Source: Hybos culiciformis (taxonomy: Eukaryota; Arthropoda; Insecta; Diptera; Hybotidae). From it: a DNA stretch of 64,000 nt. Location: the NCBI GenBank assembly GCA_964007475.1, contig OZ023273.1, forward strand, positions 7,149,234-7,213,233. The letters run 5' to 3'. The notes below the pieces were generated by a model, which saw only the letters and a program-made list of their open reading frames with translations, was not told the DNA's origin and searched no databases. Positions 27,433 to 40,200 of the stretch are shown piece by piece. The position numbers were made by a program, and so were the translations under genes. Each line of letters opens with the position of its first letter. Position 1 is the stretch's first letter.

Positions 27433-28849
27433 TTGAAGGTCCTTAACCGTAAATGTTCTAATTTTTATTTACTTTTTTTTTTTTTATTTTGATTTTCCTA
27501 TAACGTTTTATTATGAAATCAATATTAGCGCCACATATTGATAGAAATTCCTATGCATATTAATAGTGTGTAGTACAACATAGTATGTTTTTGCGCGCAT
27601 TTTCTAAGTTGAAAAAAAAAAAAAACACTGAAATAAAAAAGGAAAACACAAAAGTGGTTTAGAATTTTTCAAAAGGAAAATAAAGAAAATATTTATTTTT
27701 TTGTTTCATAGAAAAAATATTTATATGTTTGATACACATATATATTTATGTTACGCATATCTAGAATGTGTAGTATATATATATGTGTTTTTTTTTTGTC
27801 ATTTATAGTGTTTTGAAAATCAATGGTGTGTTTTTATTTTCATTTTTTTTTTTTTTCTGAATGCAAATGCAAACAGGACTCAAAGGAAAATATTTTTCTT
27901 TAAAGAGGAAAAAAATTAAATGATTATTTATTGTGTGAAATTTAGAACAAACATTTATATCGTAAACTTTTATTACTATATAATTACTTTAATCTTGTTA
28001 ATTGTTAAAAAAAATTCAAAAGTTATTTGCAGAAAAATAATTAAACTCGGAAAATGCGAATATCATTTTCCATTAAAATAAATGAAAATTTATATAAGAT
28101 GATGTCGTACACTTTTATTAAAAAAAAAAATATTAATTAAAATGTGAATAAAAGTAAAAAAATCAAATAAAAAACTTTAAGACATTAAGATTTAAATTCT
28201 GAAAGAAACTGAAATCTTGTTCAATTGTTGAACATATAATAATAATTAAACTTTACTCTACATCCTAGGTTCAATTGAAACTATATAGAATAGAATTATG
28301 TACTTTGAAATAATTTTGCTAATCTAAATACTATTTTCAACATGTCAAGAGTTGTTTTATTAAACTGGAATTAAACATTATATAATTTTATTAATTGATC
28401 TGATTTTACCGAAAGAAAATACCTAAGACAGTTTTATCTAAACATTTTTTGCAATCTTATGTTATCAGAATCTTTTTTTTATGTGCGAAATTATCATTGA
28501 GAGAGAGGACAAAAAAAAGTTTAAAAGTCCTCAAGTTTGAAGGCATACCATCTTTAGTGTGATGTACATTATTAAAAAGAATTATAGGATTCTTAACGTC
28601 AGGTCTGTGGTTGAATTTTCACTTCGGGCTGACAATTTAAATCTTTTAAACGAAATTTGGGGACTTATGGACCATAAGTCCTATGGAGTCAAGAGATATC
28701 GCTGTAAACGAAATTTAAAAAAAAATGTGTGTCATATCTTTCCCTTCATTTATAATTAAGACTCAGGAAAAAAGAATATAAATTTATTTGACATATAATA
28801 AGTTCTTATTATATTTTAGAAGAATATATTATTATTTATGCGTAAGTAA

Positions 28850-29022
28850 AGCCCGGTTTTCACGATCCAAGTATACTTTGTCCTAATCGACTTGGATGCT
28901 CTTTTTGATCGTGTAAACAGGGTGTCAAAGTCAACTTGAATCAAAGTTGAGTAGGACACTGCTCAACTTACTTTGATCAAAGTGACTTGGACAAAGTGTT
29001 CTTGGATCGTGAAAACCGGGCT
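28850..29022. mobile_element. 173-bp MITE with long inverted termini and TAA flanks
   Basis: The termini AGCCCGGTTTTCACGATCCA and its complement at the right end continue inwards as imperfect complementary arms rich in CTTTGTCC, ACTTGGA and CAAAGT motifs. Each side is flanked by TAA (28847-28849 and 29023-29025), the 3-bp target duplication typical of PIF/Harbinger MITEs. No coding capacity. The composition is far more GC-rich than the surrounding intron, marking it as an insertion. Confidence 0.85.
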
Positions 29023-32000
29023 TAAGTGTTCCAATTAAGTTTCAAGAAATTTCAATAAAAATTAACTTTTCTTCTTACACACATTTTCAAAAAAAAACTA
29101 AAAAATTATTTACACTAAAATTAATTATGTGTAAATTTGTCAATCTTGTATAGAAGGATACATTTTTATAAACATTTTTTTTATAAGAAAACAAAATTAT
29201 GATTATCTTGAGTCTGAAATTTAATCCAAATATCTGAATATTGTTGTTGCATTAAACATTAAAGGGGAAAAAGAAGCTCTGATTCCTCTGGTAAATATCT
29301 ATCAATTTAACTGTAATAAATTTAAGTATGAAAATTAACATAATAATATCAATTTACATCATACATACTTTGTATATGTACATAAAACCTAATAATAATA
29401 ATAATATAGCTACTTAAAGATACTAAAGTAGTGGGGATGAATACATATTATTTTTTTTAAATATTATTTTCAACCAAAAAAGAAAAAATAAGGAGATTAA
29501 CTATACTAAACAACAAAAAATAAAAGGAATATCTTACAACTAATACATAATTTTATGTAATAAACTTAAAAAATTTTTTTGATTCAAATCAGTTCATCAT
29601 AAACAATTGATCGTGTAACATTTTTTTTTTCTCTAAATACCGCTCTGTCAAGTCGAATAACTAATTATGAAGAATTTAAAAGTTTAAATTATTAAAGTTA
29701 ATAAAAAAAAATTTAATATTGTTAAAAAAAATTATTTTATTCAATTTTAAAAATATTAATTTTGGAAAAACTTTATAGACATTGAAAATAAATTTAAAAT
29801 TAACATTTCCATTTATAATTTTTTTTTTTTAAATATCGTGTTATTATCATTCACAATATCTAAGCTCAAACAATACTAATTTAATTTACTATTATATTAA
29901 AAATAGGAATATTCGTAAATAATTAAAAAACAATTTTTTTAAATAAGTTTTAAATAATGAAGTTAGTGTTAAAAATTGAACTGACTCAAAAAAAATAAAA
30001 TCCAAACGAACGGCATGTCATAATGCTGAGAGTGATTCGATCCTTGAGATACATACTTGAATGTTTTTTCTGCAAAATCGGTTTAAAGTAAAATTTAAAC
30101 TTTTTTTGTTTTAAGATAAAAACAATAAAATTTCATTTAAAATTATAACAGAATTGAAATTTGATTTATTGGGCAATATAGTTTCTAAAAAGGAGTGTCA
30201 AATAAAATATCATCAAATTCAAATAAATGGAATTTTTATTATCATTATTATTAATATTATTCTTTATTATTTCATCATTCATATAAACTTCACAATTATT
30301 AAAATAGTACAAGAGATAAAGATCAAAATATCTTAAACATCTAGTTAATATTTATACGTATACTATAAAAAGTTATATGCCGATTTGACTTATTTTCAAC
30401 TATTCGGTGAATTTTGCATAAATTACGTTGAAAAAAGTTATATTCGATCAAATTATTCGATCCTTGTAGAAATTGTAAATATTTGTAGAAATATTTCAAA
30501 ATCACAACTTTACTTCTCAAGATTATTTCATAATTCTTCGCCTCTTTATTTGTTGTTTTTAATTAATTTATAATTCTTTATGGGGCTTCTGTACAAAAAT
30601 TGGAAAATTTTAAGAAATATACAAAATTTTCATTACTATTATGGTTTTTTTAAATCATATCACGGTTGAAGATATATAAAAATAATCGTAAAGGCGCCAT
30701 ATTCGCAGTTCACAGTTTTAGTTAAGAGAACAAAATAAAAATTCAAAATTTTTATATTAAAGCTAATATAAATTAAAAATTATATCAATTCAAATGGTAT
30801 TTGATGCCCAAAGCAGCATTTTTGTTCCAAAAATAGAACTTCTCGTAATATAGGTACTCTGTGTTAAGCTTTCTTTCTTATAACTAAAAACTTATTCAAT
30901 TTGCATAGAGAGTAGCAGTACAGTTTATTTTCATAAATAAAAAATTTGTATGTTAAATTTTTATATGTTGACTTGAATATATCAGCTGTAAAAAATAAAA
31001 AAAATTCAATTTCCATTCAACGTTTAAAGGTAAAACAATTTTTTTTTGTATAGAACTTGATTAATTCATAAAACACTATATGTTGTTATCGTATGATGAA
31101 ACAGAACTGTTAAAGGTTATGTCACTTTAAGAATTGAAAGAAAATATGAAAAAAAAAAAATACAGAAAAGATACATACATTTTTTTTTTTTTTTTTTCCT
31201 ATTAAAGACAACAATTTTACAAAGTTTTCATCACCCACTTTTTTGTTTAGTCAATGCATTTTACTACCTCTTTAGATAGAAAAAAAAAATTCTTCAACTT
31301 TTATCGCTTTTCATCCTTTTTGTATCTTAAATATCTTAGATTTTTTTTTTAAACCAAGTGAATAGTTTGCCAATCTATTTGTTTGTCCTGGTTTTTTCAA
31401 TTGACAATAGAAGAAAATTAAAGATTAAGTTAATATTATAAAATAAATAACTAGTTGTTTATCCTTTGAGCTCAATGGCAACTATTTTATTTTCCATTTT
31501 AAACTATTTTATCTTCCTTTTTCATTGGTACACTACAAATTTGTTCAAAATCTGATGATCAATCCTTGTCAAAATCCCAAACATATCCTGCACCTTGATG
31601 ATGATCATATTTTACTCCCTTTTACTGTTTTTTTTTTTTTTGTATTATTAAACCAAAAATTTTCTTAGTATTTTTAGCTTTTATTTTTTAAAATATTAAA
31701 ATTAAAATGAGAGATTTTAAAGGGACTGCCAAAACTATTATAGCAATTTTTTTTTTTTTAATTTTAATCGTTTTTGGTACATTTAATTTTTACACAAAAT
31801 CTTCCAGTGAATTATCATGATTATGGCATATATTTTATTACATTATACCTACTTTGATTTTTAAATAATTGCTTCTTGGACTGAATTTTGTCTAAAAATT
31901 GATCATTTATGTAAATTGGTACAACAGAGACTTGAATCAAGATTTGCAATTAAATTTGCTAAAACTACTGTAAAAGTAAAAAGATTTTCAACTATACTAA

Positions 32001-33248
32001 GTGTGTAGATACTTTAAACGCATTCTAATACTATACATATGTATGTTTATTTCTAAATCACATTCTTATGAGTCATTCAATAATAGGACAGTTACCCCGT
32101 CCATTATGCAGAAGAAATATATTTCAAACTGAAACTAATTGAATTCAAATATAGAGCTGTTAATTCGAACTTCTCTGTATTTTACGTTTGCAGAACAATA
32201 CACATTATAACGTTCGGTAACATAGTTTCTAATTCTAACGAAATACTTAACGAAATGTCCTCTGACGTGCCATTTTTGAAAAATGTCACACCTTGTCCAG
32301 AATTTCAAACACATTTATCCGTTTTCGAAAATTGATTCGAAGGACCAAAAAACAATGTTACCATTTGGCTAGAAAAATTAAATTTTAAGGACTACCTATT
32401 TTAAAGTTGAATTTTTATTTTTTTTTTCTATTTTCAACAAAAATTATGATTTTTATTTTATCTCGTGTCCTTTAAGATTAAACATTTTAACGCATCAATA
32501 TTTTCAATTCGTAAACTAAAAAAAAAAAAATAGAAAAAAAAATGTTTAACCTTTTTATAACTCCATCATTCCACAATTCCTACATTTTTTTTTTTAAAGG
32601 ACGAAAGAAAAAAAAATATCAGCAAAAAAAAAATTTTTTTTTTAAAATAAAAAAATGTTTTAGTAGTGGTTAGAAAAAAAATTATCCTTTTTTTTTTTGA
32701 ATTTTTTTATATTTTGTGGTGTTTTTATACATTTTTTTTTTTTTTCAAAGGTTCTCCTCCTAAACTTGTTCCACTTTTTTTTTTCAATATTATTTATATA
32801 CAATTTTGCTAAAAAAAAAAAAAAAAAAGTGACTTTTTTATTCTTTTTTTTAGGTTGTTTTTTTTTATATCGAACAGAAAAAAAAATCACCTTTTTTTTT
32901 CCACACAATTTTTTTTCCATAACGACTAGTCGTCGTATAGTCGGTTTTTTGTCCTGTATGCGAGTTGAGTACTTTTTTTGTACATTTTGTACTTTTAAAA
33001 TTTTATATATTTTTTTTTTTTTGCTTTAAAAGTAGAAAATCCCAATAAAATCGGAAGAAAAAAATAAAATAGTACTACGGAATATATATATATAATTTTT
33101 TTTTTTCGTTGTTGTCTTTTTGTGCAACTTAGTAAAAAAAAAAACCTATCGAAAAGAAAAGTCAACTCCTGTTACTTGTATATTTTTGAAAAAAGAAAAA
33201 AAAACATGTGATTTATTTAAAACTTTTGTTACAAACACCAGTTTTTGA

Positions 33249-33271
33249 AGGCATGTTCCGGAAACATGTTC
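33249..33271. promoter_or_regulatory. Possible p53-family response element
   Basis: Two decamers, AGGCATGTTC and AAACATGTTC, each fit the p53 half-site RRRCWWGYYY exactly and are separated by 3 bp (CGG). The junction TTCCGGAA also resembles STAT/ETS sites. It lies 3.3 kb upstream of the alternative first exon. A chance match is possible; the call is pattern-based only. Confidence 0.3.
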
Positions 33272-36200
33272 ACAGCTAATTTTACCTGAAAGCAAAAAAA
33301 TCAACTGTAAACAACTGCTTTTGTTTTTTTTATAATATGATTGTGACAGAAAACTGCCGCAAAACCAAATTTCGATGCAAAAGAAACGCTGTGAAAAAGA
33401 AACAAAAAAATTATTTGGTGACGTAGTCAATTCTTTCTGGAGCAAAAAAAAAAAATTCAGTTTTCTAATTAATTATGAAATAATTTTAAGAAATTCTTTT
33501 TACCAAAAATCAATAAAATTAATATCTTTCGTTTTTCATAATTTTTATTTAAAATAAATAAGAAATAACGCAGAAAATCGGTTTTTACGGTAGCTCAAAA
33601 TTGCTTTGCGGTATTAGCTGTGCTCAAGGCATTAGACTTTTTTTCTCAATTGGTAAAAAAATCACTCTTAATACTTGCAGAAATTAATTAATTAAAAATA
33701 ATAATATTTTTACATTTTAAATTGATACTCTTAATTAATTAAAAATTTGTTAAAAAGAAAATTTGTTAGAATTATTTTTTTTTTTTAAATCTTCGTGGAC
33801 AATTTAAATAAGAATATTTAATAATTAACATTATCGTCATACTCCGAATCGAAATTACCTTTAAGACGGCCTATAAATTGTTGAAAATACACATTTGAAA
33901 AAGACATTTCAATATTTTATTTATTTTCTAACTTTTTTTCTCAACTTTATTGGAATTCTGATTTTGAGGCCTTTTAGGTATTAAATTTTTATACAATTTC
34001 CGCGCCAGTAATTATATCTTATCAACCATTCACCCTAAGTTCGAGTATAATATTCCTCTTCGTAAATCTAAGGCTGCTTCCTTACCTGTGTAACGGTAAC
34101 CTAACTCCAACAAAAATAAATTTCATCGTTGCTACCAATTTACTACTTAAGTACAAGTGAAATCGATTTCCAAAAATTTCTACCTAGTTCGTCAATTTTG
34201 AATTTGTTTGTTTGTAAAAGTGATCTTTTTGTAAAAGGTGTACCAATGACCTTGAAATAAAATTAAATAAACTTCAGTTGCTTCGAAACAAGTGTTTGTA
34301 ACAAAATTATATTCTTTTTTTTTTTTTTTGTTTTTTTTTTCATACATAACCTATCCTTTTCATAACAAATAACAAATAAAAAAGAAAACAAGAAAAGTCG
34401 TACTATTAAAAAAAAATAAAAAATAAAAATATTTTTCCTTTCAATGTCCTTTTTTTTTGTATTATATTGTTTGTATATATACTTAATATATGTGTGAGAA
34501 AATATATAAATAAAACATAAGTACATTTATATTTTTCTTAAAAGTAAGAAAGAAAAAAAAACAATATTAAAAATAATAATAAAAATTTATAAAATTTGAA
34601 GAAAAAATAAGGAAACGTGCAATTTTTTTTCTAGGATAAAATAACAAAAAAAAAAAAAAAAAAACAGTCAAATGTGAAAAAAAAAAAAAAAACAAACAAA
34701 AATAAATAAAGTTTTACGAAAAAAATCTCAAAAAATATAAAATATAATAACGGAAATAACGGTAAAAATCAAGTGTGTGAGGGAGTAATGTTTTGTTTAT
34801 TTTTGTTTTTTCTATATATATAAAGAAAATAACGGTAGTATTTTACTATATAAAAAGAAAATTGGAAAAAAAAACAAAAAAGAAAAACTGTTTTGACAAC
34901 GTGGGAAAATTTTCTTTTGTTTTTCTTTTTTCGTGGTGCAATTGTTTTGAATTTTTTTTTTTTTTGTTTTTCCTGGTGTGAGGTGCATAAATTTTATACG
35001 AAAAAAAAAATCAAATGAAATTTTTGTTTTGAAAATATGTACAAAAAAAAAAAAAAAACAAATATTACCTGCTTTAAGGATTCAACAAATTGATGTCATG
35101 AATAAAAAATTGGAAATTTTTTTTTGATTGATAAATTGATTAGAAATTTAATTTATGTACAATTTAGAAGAATGGTCAATGTCACCTGTTAGATGTTAAC
35201 TATGACACACAATATACATATAAGGGCATTTAGAAGTAGAACACAAAAAAAAATCTTATTTTAAACTTAAAAATCTACGAAGGTCTCAACTGGCAACAAT
35301 CTGTGTCAAAATTATATTGTTTGGATTTTTATTCGAACGAAGTTATATTAAAGCTAAAAATTAGTCACTTTTCTTATAAATTTCAGGCATTTTCAGATAA
35401 ACTTTCTAAATATTTGAGCATTTATTCTAATTATTTTTTCAATAGTAGGTACCTTTAATAGTTTGATGGTTTCAATGCTACTAATTTTATCAATTGAATC
35501 TGAAACTATTTAACAAACAGTACTAACCTACCAACATCTCACCATGAAAAAGTGTGACAAACTGTGAAAAAATAGAATGAAGTTGATCTTGATATTTTCG
35601 TTTACTCGAAATTTATTCTTAATGCAGATTTTAATTGCACAAACAAAATATAATAATATATTATTTGGACTAAAAGAATTTTGGGATTTATCAAAAGTTA
35701 ATCGAAAGATCTCGACGATCAAAATGCCGTGAAATTACTTTTCATCCGCTTTGTTCGTCCTATTACAAAACGTGGTCCCGGTCTCTTCATAACAATACTC
35801 ACATTGAACGGCTTGAAAGTAATCGAAACGTCCTTGGAATCACGAAGATCATATTTCTTTTTTCTTTTATACAAAATCTTTGGGAAGCGTTAAATCATAA
35901 CATTACGATTAACACAACTCTACGCTGTGTTATTAGCAATATTCCTATTTTTGTTGATTCGAATAGCTTTGGTATTTTTATTTTGTTTTCCAGATTTAAG
36001 ACTTTAGTTAAATTGATTTATTATTTTTAATGAGAACGATTAAAAAAATAATGTGTTGTAAAAAATGTAATATTTATTATTTTTGTTTGTGTTGTCTTAT
36101 TCTCAAGTTTATTATTAATAGTGTTTTATATGCCATTTCTTATTTTGTTTACCTATTATAATGTTATTATGATATTTTTATTGTCGACTCTAATGATTAG

Positions 36201-36402
36201 GTACTTGTATTAAATAGTTGTCTGAAAGAAGGAATAAAAACACTAGGTACCTCGTTTAGACATTTCTGAAGTTTTAAAATATCTTGAAAACTTTTAGAAA
36301 ACAATTAATTTTTCCAAAATTAATATTTTTACACATTATAAATTATTATAGTAAATCAAAAATATTAATTATAAATTTAAAAAAAAAAACAAATAATGAG
36401 TT

Positions 36403-36412
36403 TATATAAAAG
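36403..36412 (+). promoter_or_regulatory. Possible TATA box of the short-isoform promoter
   Basis: TATATAAAAG lies about 175 nt upstream of the ATG at 36588. In DNA this AT-rich such a match is weak evidence, and no clear initiator was found downstream. Confidence 0.15.
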
Positions 36413-36587
36413 AAACAGATTTTTTAATAAAAAATTATATTAATAAGAGTACAATAAAAATTAATATGATATTAAATAAAAAGCAATCATAAAATCAAAA
36501 ATAATTTTTTTTTTTGACCCATAAACTAAGAAGTTCAATTCATAAAAAAAACTTTTAATAAGTAAAAAAAAAAAACAATTAAATAAA

Positions 36588-37268
36588 ATGATGGAAAGTC
36601 GTTTAATAGAATATCGACCAAGTGGTCTTGATTATCATCACAATTCACCATTGATTGGTGAAATACCTAATGGTGAATACAGTCATGTTGTACATCGTTC
36701 CATTGATCAATTGCGGAGTAGTTTAAATGAACGTGTAACCCTGGGACCATTAAGTGTATTTTCTACAGCAGCTGTTGCAACCGCTGCAAATACTGTTCAA
36801 AGCAATGGCACAGACTTACGAACTTCTGTATTAGCTTATAATACTAGCAATTTAATTAGTTCAACAAGTCAACAACAAACTAATTTATTGAATGATGAAA
36901 GACTGCAACAAGAACAACAACAACAGCAACAACAACAACAACATTACGATAATATAAGCTTAAAGAATAATAATTCATGCGGCGGCATAGATGATAATAA
37001 TTCAAAAAATTTATTAACTAATGATATTAACGGAATGGGACACATTTCAAGATCTAGAAAATCTAGAAATAATTACCATCAACATCATCATCACGATAGT
37101 AATAACGGTGGTAGTGCAGGTAATGGAATTGATTTAAATCAAAATCCGAACATATCATCAACCACAAGTGCAGTACATCAACATCATCAACATCATCATC
37201 ATCACCATCATAATCATAATAATCAACAATCTGTGTCACCAATGCTTCAAGACACGAAGGACACTAAG
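36588..37268 (+). CDS. rn: Alternative first coding exon of the rn-like gene (roughened-eye-type isoform), 227 codons
   Basis: The exon opens with ATG ATG; an in-frame TAA at 36543-36545 supports this as the true start. It ends at AAG|GTATAT in phase 0, matching the acceptor at 42345 and giving a 614-residue short isoform. The first 80 residues are ordinary sequence, including MMESRLIEYRPSGLDYHH. After them come a poly-Gln run near codons 106-118, Asn-rich stretches, and a poly-His/Asn/Gln tract near codons 195-213. No folded domain is evident, which suits an activation or interaction region. Because the next exon starts in the middle of zinc finger 1, this isoform lacks that finger's two cysteines. 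In Drosophila the rotund locus makes two such products, Rn and Roe (roughened eye), from different promoters; the parallel is inferred. Reading on past the donor adds 19 codons and a stop at 37326-37328, probably not used. Confidence 0.85.
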
Positions 37269-40200
37269 GTATATTATTATTTCATGGTGTCCGTAAGTCA
37301 TATAATTTTGTATAGCATTTTGGAATAATTTGACGAGCAAAGAAGATAATTTGTATACTATATAAATAGTATAATTTTAATGCATAAGTATTTCAAAAAT
37401 GAAAGAACGGACAATATGTTTTCACTTTCTGTCTGTTCGTCTGTGCTTTTAACAAATAAATTACATGACTGATTTCTATCATTCAAAATATGCGCAATCT
37501 TGTTCACTTCCACCCAAGCCAAAATGTAAGATTCTCTGAGTTCGAACAAGTGAGTTAGAAGCTCTCACCGGCGAAGGGCCTAAATTATTTTCATATAACC
37601 TAATAATTAGTATGTGGGAAGAAAGATGTCGATAAAAGAAAACTTATAAAATGGCAATATCCCTGTTGCGTCTACCGATTCAGAGTTGGGGCTGAAAATG
37701 AATTTCTTTGAAAATTGGTATAAGAGTTTATTTCAATTGAAGAAACAAAAAAAAACTGTTTAATCTTGATTGTGACTAAGGATTCGACCGAGGGCCTGAA
37801 AGCGAATTTAGATGAGAGCTGGTATATGAACAGATAGAGATATTATAAAAAATAAAAAAATATTTCGGAAATATTTTAGACACAAATGTTGACTGCGGGT
37901 TCTATACTTCATATATGAAGAACTGTTATATATTTTCCAAGTAAACGCAGAACGTTATTACCTACAGATTTGAAATTTTAACTTTCAAAATATTATTTTA
38001 TGTATTTATAGTATCTTTTATTAACTCTGTCATCCACAAAGTTTCAAAATATGTTTGCTGAAACAATGTTTTAAATTATTTTATTTGTCCAAAGCTTATT
38101 ATCAAGAGATACGGAACATTTTGCATTATAGATAGCTTTAGATAAGTTTAAGTTAAATTTATAGTTAATTTTTGTTCCATCTTTTAATTTTTTTTTTAAC
38201 ACAATGACTTAAAATTTAAAAACTTTGTAAAACATTTATATACATATATTTTCTAAAAGCTTACTTAAATTTTACTAGCCAAACATATTTGATTAATTTA
38301 AACTAGCTTATGCATGTTGATAATAGATAAACTTAATAAAATGCAAAATATAAATATAAATTATTTTGATGAATTTCCGTCGGCTGTTTTTTTTTTTCCA
38401 TTAAATTCGAAAGTATTAAATTAAATTAGTTATATAAAAAGTGTCGCATCTTTAGATGATATGAAAGACGATTTTATGATTATATTACCACTTTAACGTC
38501 TTTTTGAAATGTTGAATTAAATTCTAGAAAAATTAGGATATTGTAATGCCGTAATATTATAAAAAAAACCGGTATAGTTTATATATACATAAGATAAGAA
38601 TATTCTTACAATATAAACCCCACCAAATTCACAATAAATTATCACATAATATTTAAGAAATTTATTTTCAGCCGAAAAAGAATTTAATTTTAATTTATTT
38701 AACGTTATACACACTGTAGGAAACATTTAAGGAAGATAATTTCATTTGAATGAATCAGAAATACTAATCAGCAGTCCTGCATTCAATGAGTCAGCAACTT
38801 GTTTAAATTTTCAATTTTCAATTTATGTTATTTTTTAAGCTGAATAAAAATAAAAATTATTGCTTAATCTTCAATTAGAATTATATAGATAAAGTTGTAA
38901 TTAATGAAATTAATGATCTTTCTTAATTATTGCTATATGTCCTAGCTATCTGTACAATTTAAATCTGTGTGTATAACCAAAGATTTGTTTATATACTTAA
39001 AGCTCTTAAAGTAAGTGTATAACTATACTATATAAGTATATAATATCTTTGTATTTGATTTTTTTTAAATTCATTAATTAAAAATGTAAATTTAACAAAA
39101 AAAATAAAATCCGAGGGTATTCTTATTCGAAAAAATCAACCCTTTTTTTTTCTTTTTTAATGTACTTCTTAAAATACAATTTTTTAAAACTTTATTCTTA
39201 TTATTATGTTTGACGATAAAATTTTATTAAAAAAAAAAATCCAGAGGCATAAGAAGTTAACATTCCTAAATTCCAAAAAACTTTACAAAAATTTGTTAAT
39301 GTGGAATTTATAAAAAAATTAATAAAATTTTGAAAATAACATTTACACTACTTATATATTGTTTTCGTTCGAATTTAAGCGAAATTTTAAAAATAATGTT
39401 AAAAGTTGGCCAACTTAAAATTTACTCGTCTTACTCGGATTGATGACAAGTATTTCAACCTGGTTGAAAAACATCAACCACTTTGATATTTTGCTTGAGT
39501 GCACACAAGTTGATAGAAGTTGTTACAAGTTGTAACTTCTATCCTGTAGTTAAACACTATAGAGGAAAGCATTTTTTCAATAAACACTGAACAAAATATT
39601 TGTATACATATTTATTGTGTACATTTATACTTAAATTTTATAAGTAGCCTTTTTAATGAATATTGTCTTTCTTCACAAAATAAAAATCACAATAAAGTAT
39701 ATGGTTTTGATAGATTTCATTCAGATATACACAATCATAATAAATAAAATAAAAAACTAAGATAATAAGGGTACAAGTTGACATTGGACTTCATTTAATG
39801 AAAAAAAGAAATATATTTTGTAAATTAACAATGACTAAATAAAATTTTGAAAAACAATTATTTAAAACTAAAAAAGTATTATTTTTTATCTTGCGAGCGC
39901 ATATAAAGTATAATTTTAAATCAGAAGCTCTATGTTTTTCTTTACTACGTCCCGTCCTTTTTCAAATTCCTAAGGAAACATAATTGTACACATGAAAGAA
40001 GTTCAACAGATTAAGAAATAATAAATCAAAAAAAATTGAAAACTTGTACTAATATTATAGCTTCAAATTTGAATTTTTTAGGTCCATTTGGAAAAAGTTA
40101 CGAAAAACACAAAACATTAATTTCATTCAATTTAACTTAACCAATTTATAAAAAGGCAATTAAAAATTTTCCAAAGGTGTTAACTTGGAAAAAAAAACAT

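Larger units (their letters stand above)
15130..36587. other. Giant intron of the long isoform, left part (21.5 kb)
   Basis: AT-rich intronic DNA between the first half of zinc finger 1 and the alternative first exon. It contains a half copy of the foldback (16909-16965), a TIR element flanked by TTAA (19714-20239), an A24 run (22885-22908), GTT and ATT microsatellites, a MITE (28850-29022), a p53-site-like pair (33249-33271) and a very dense field of A/T homopolymers from about 23.5 to 35.1 kb. Its right end must contain the promoter and 5' UTR of the short isoform. I find no reliable coding exon. Confidence 0.6.

Noticed and set aside
32660..33445. Overlapping frames on both strands around 32.7-33.4 kb
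   Set aside because: Poly-Phe and poly-Lys products of T and A runs; composition artefact.
36588..37328. The 36.6-kb frame as a complete stand-alone 246-residue gene
   Set aside because: The last 19 codons follow a consensus-like donor and have an intron-like composition. Splicing in phase 0 to the zinc-finger exon explains it better.
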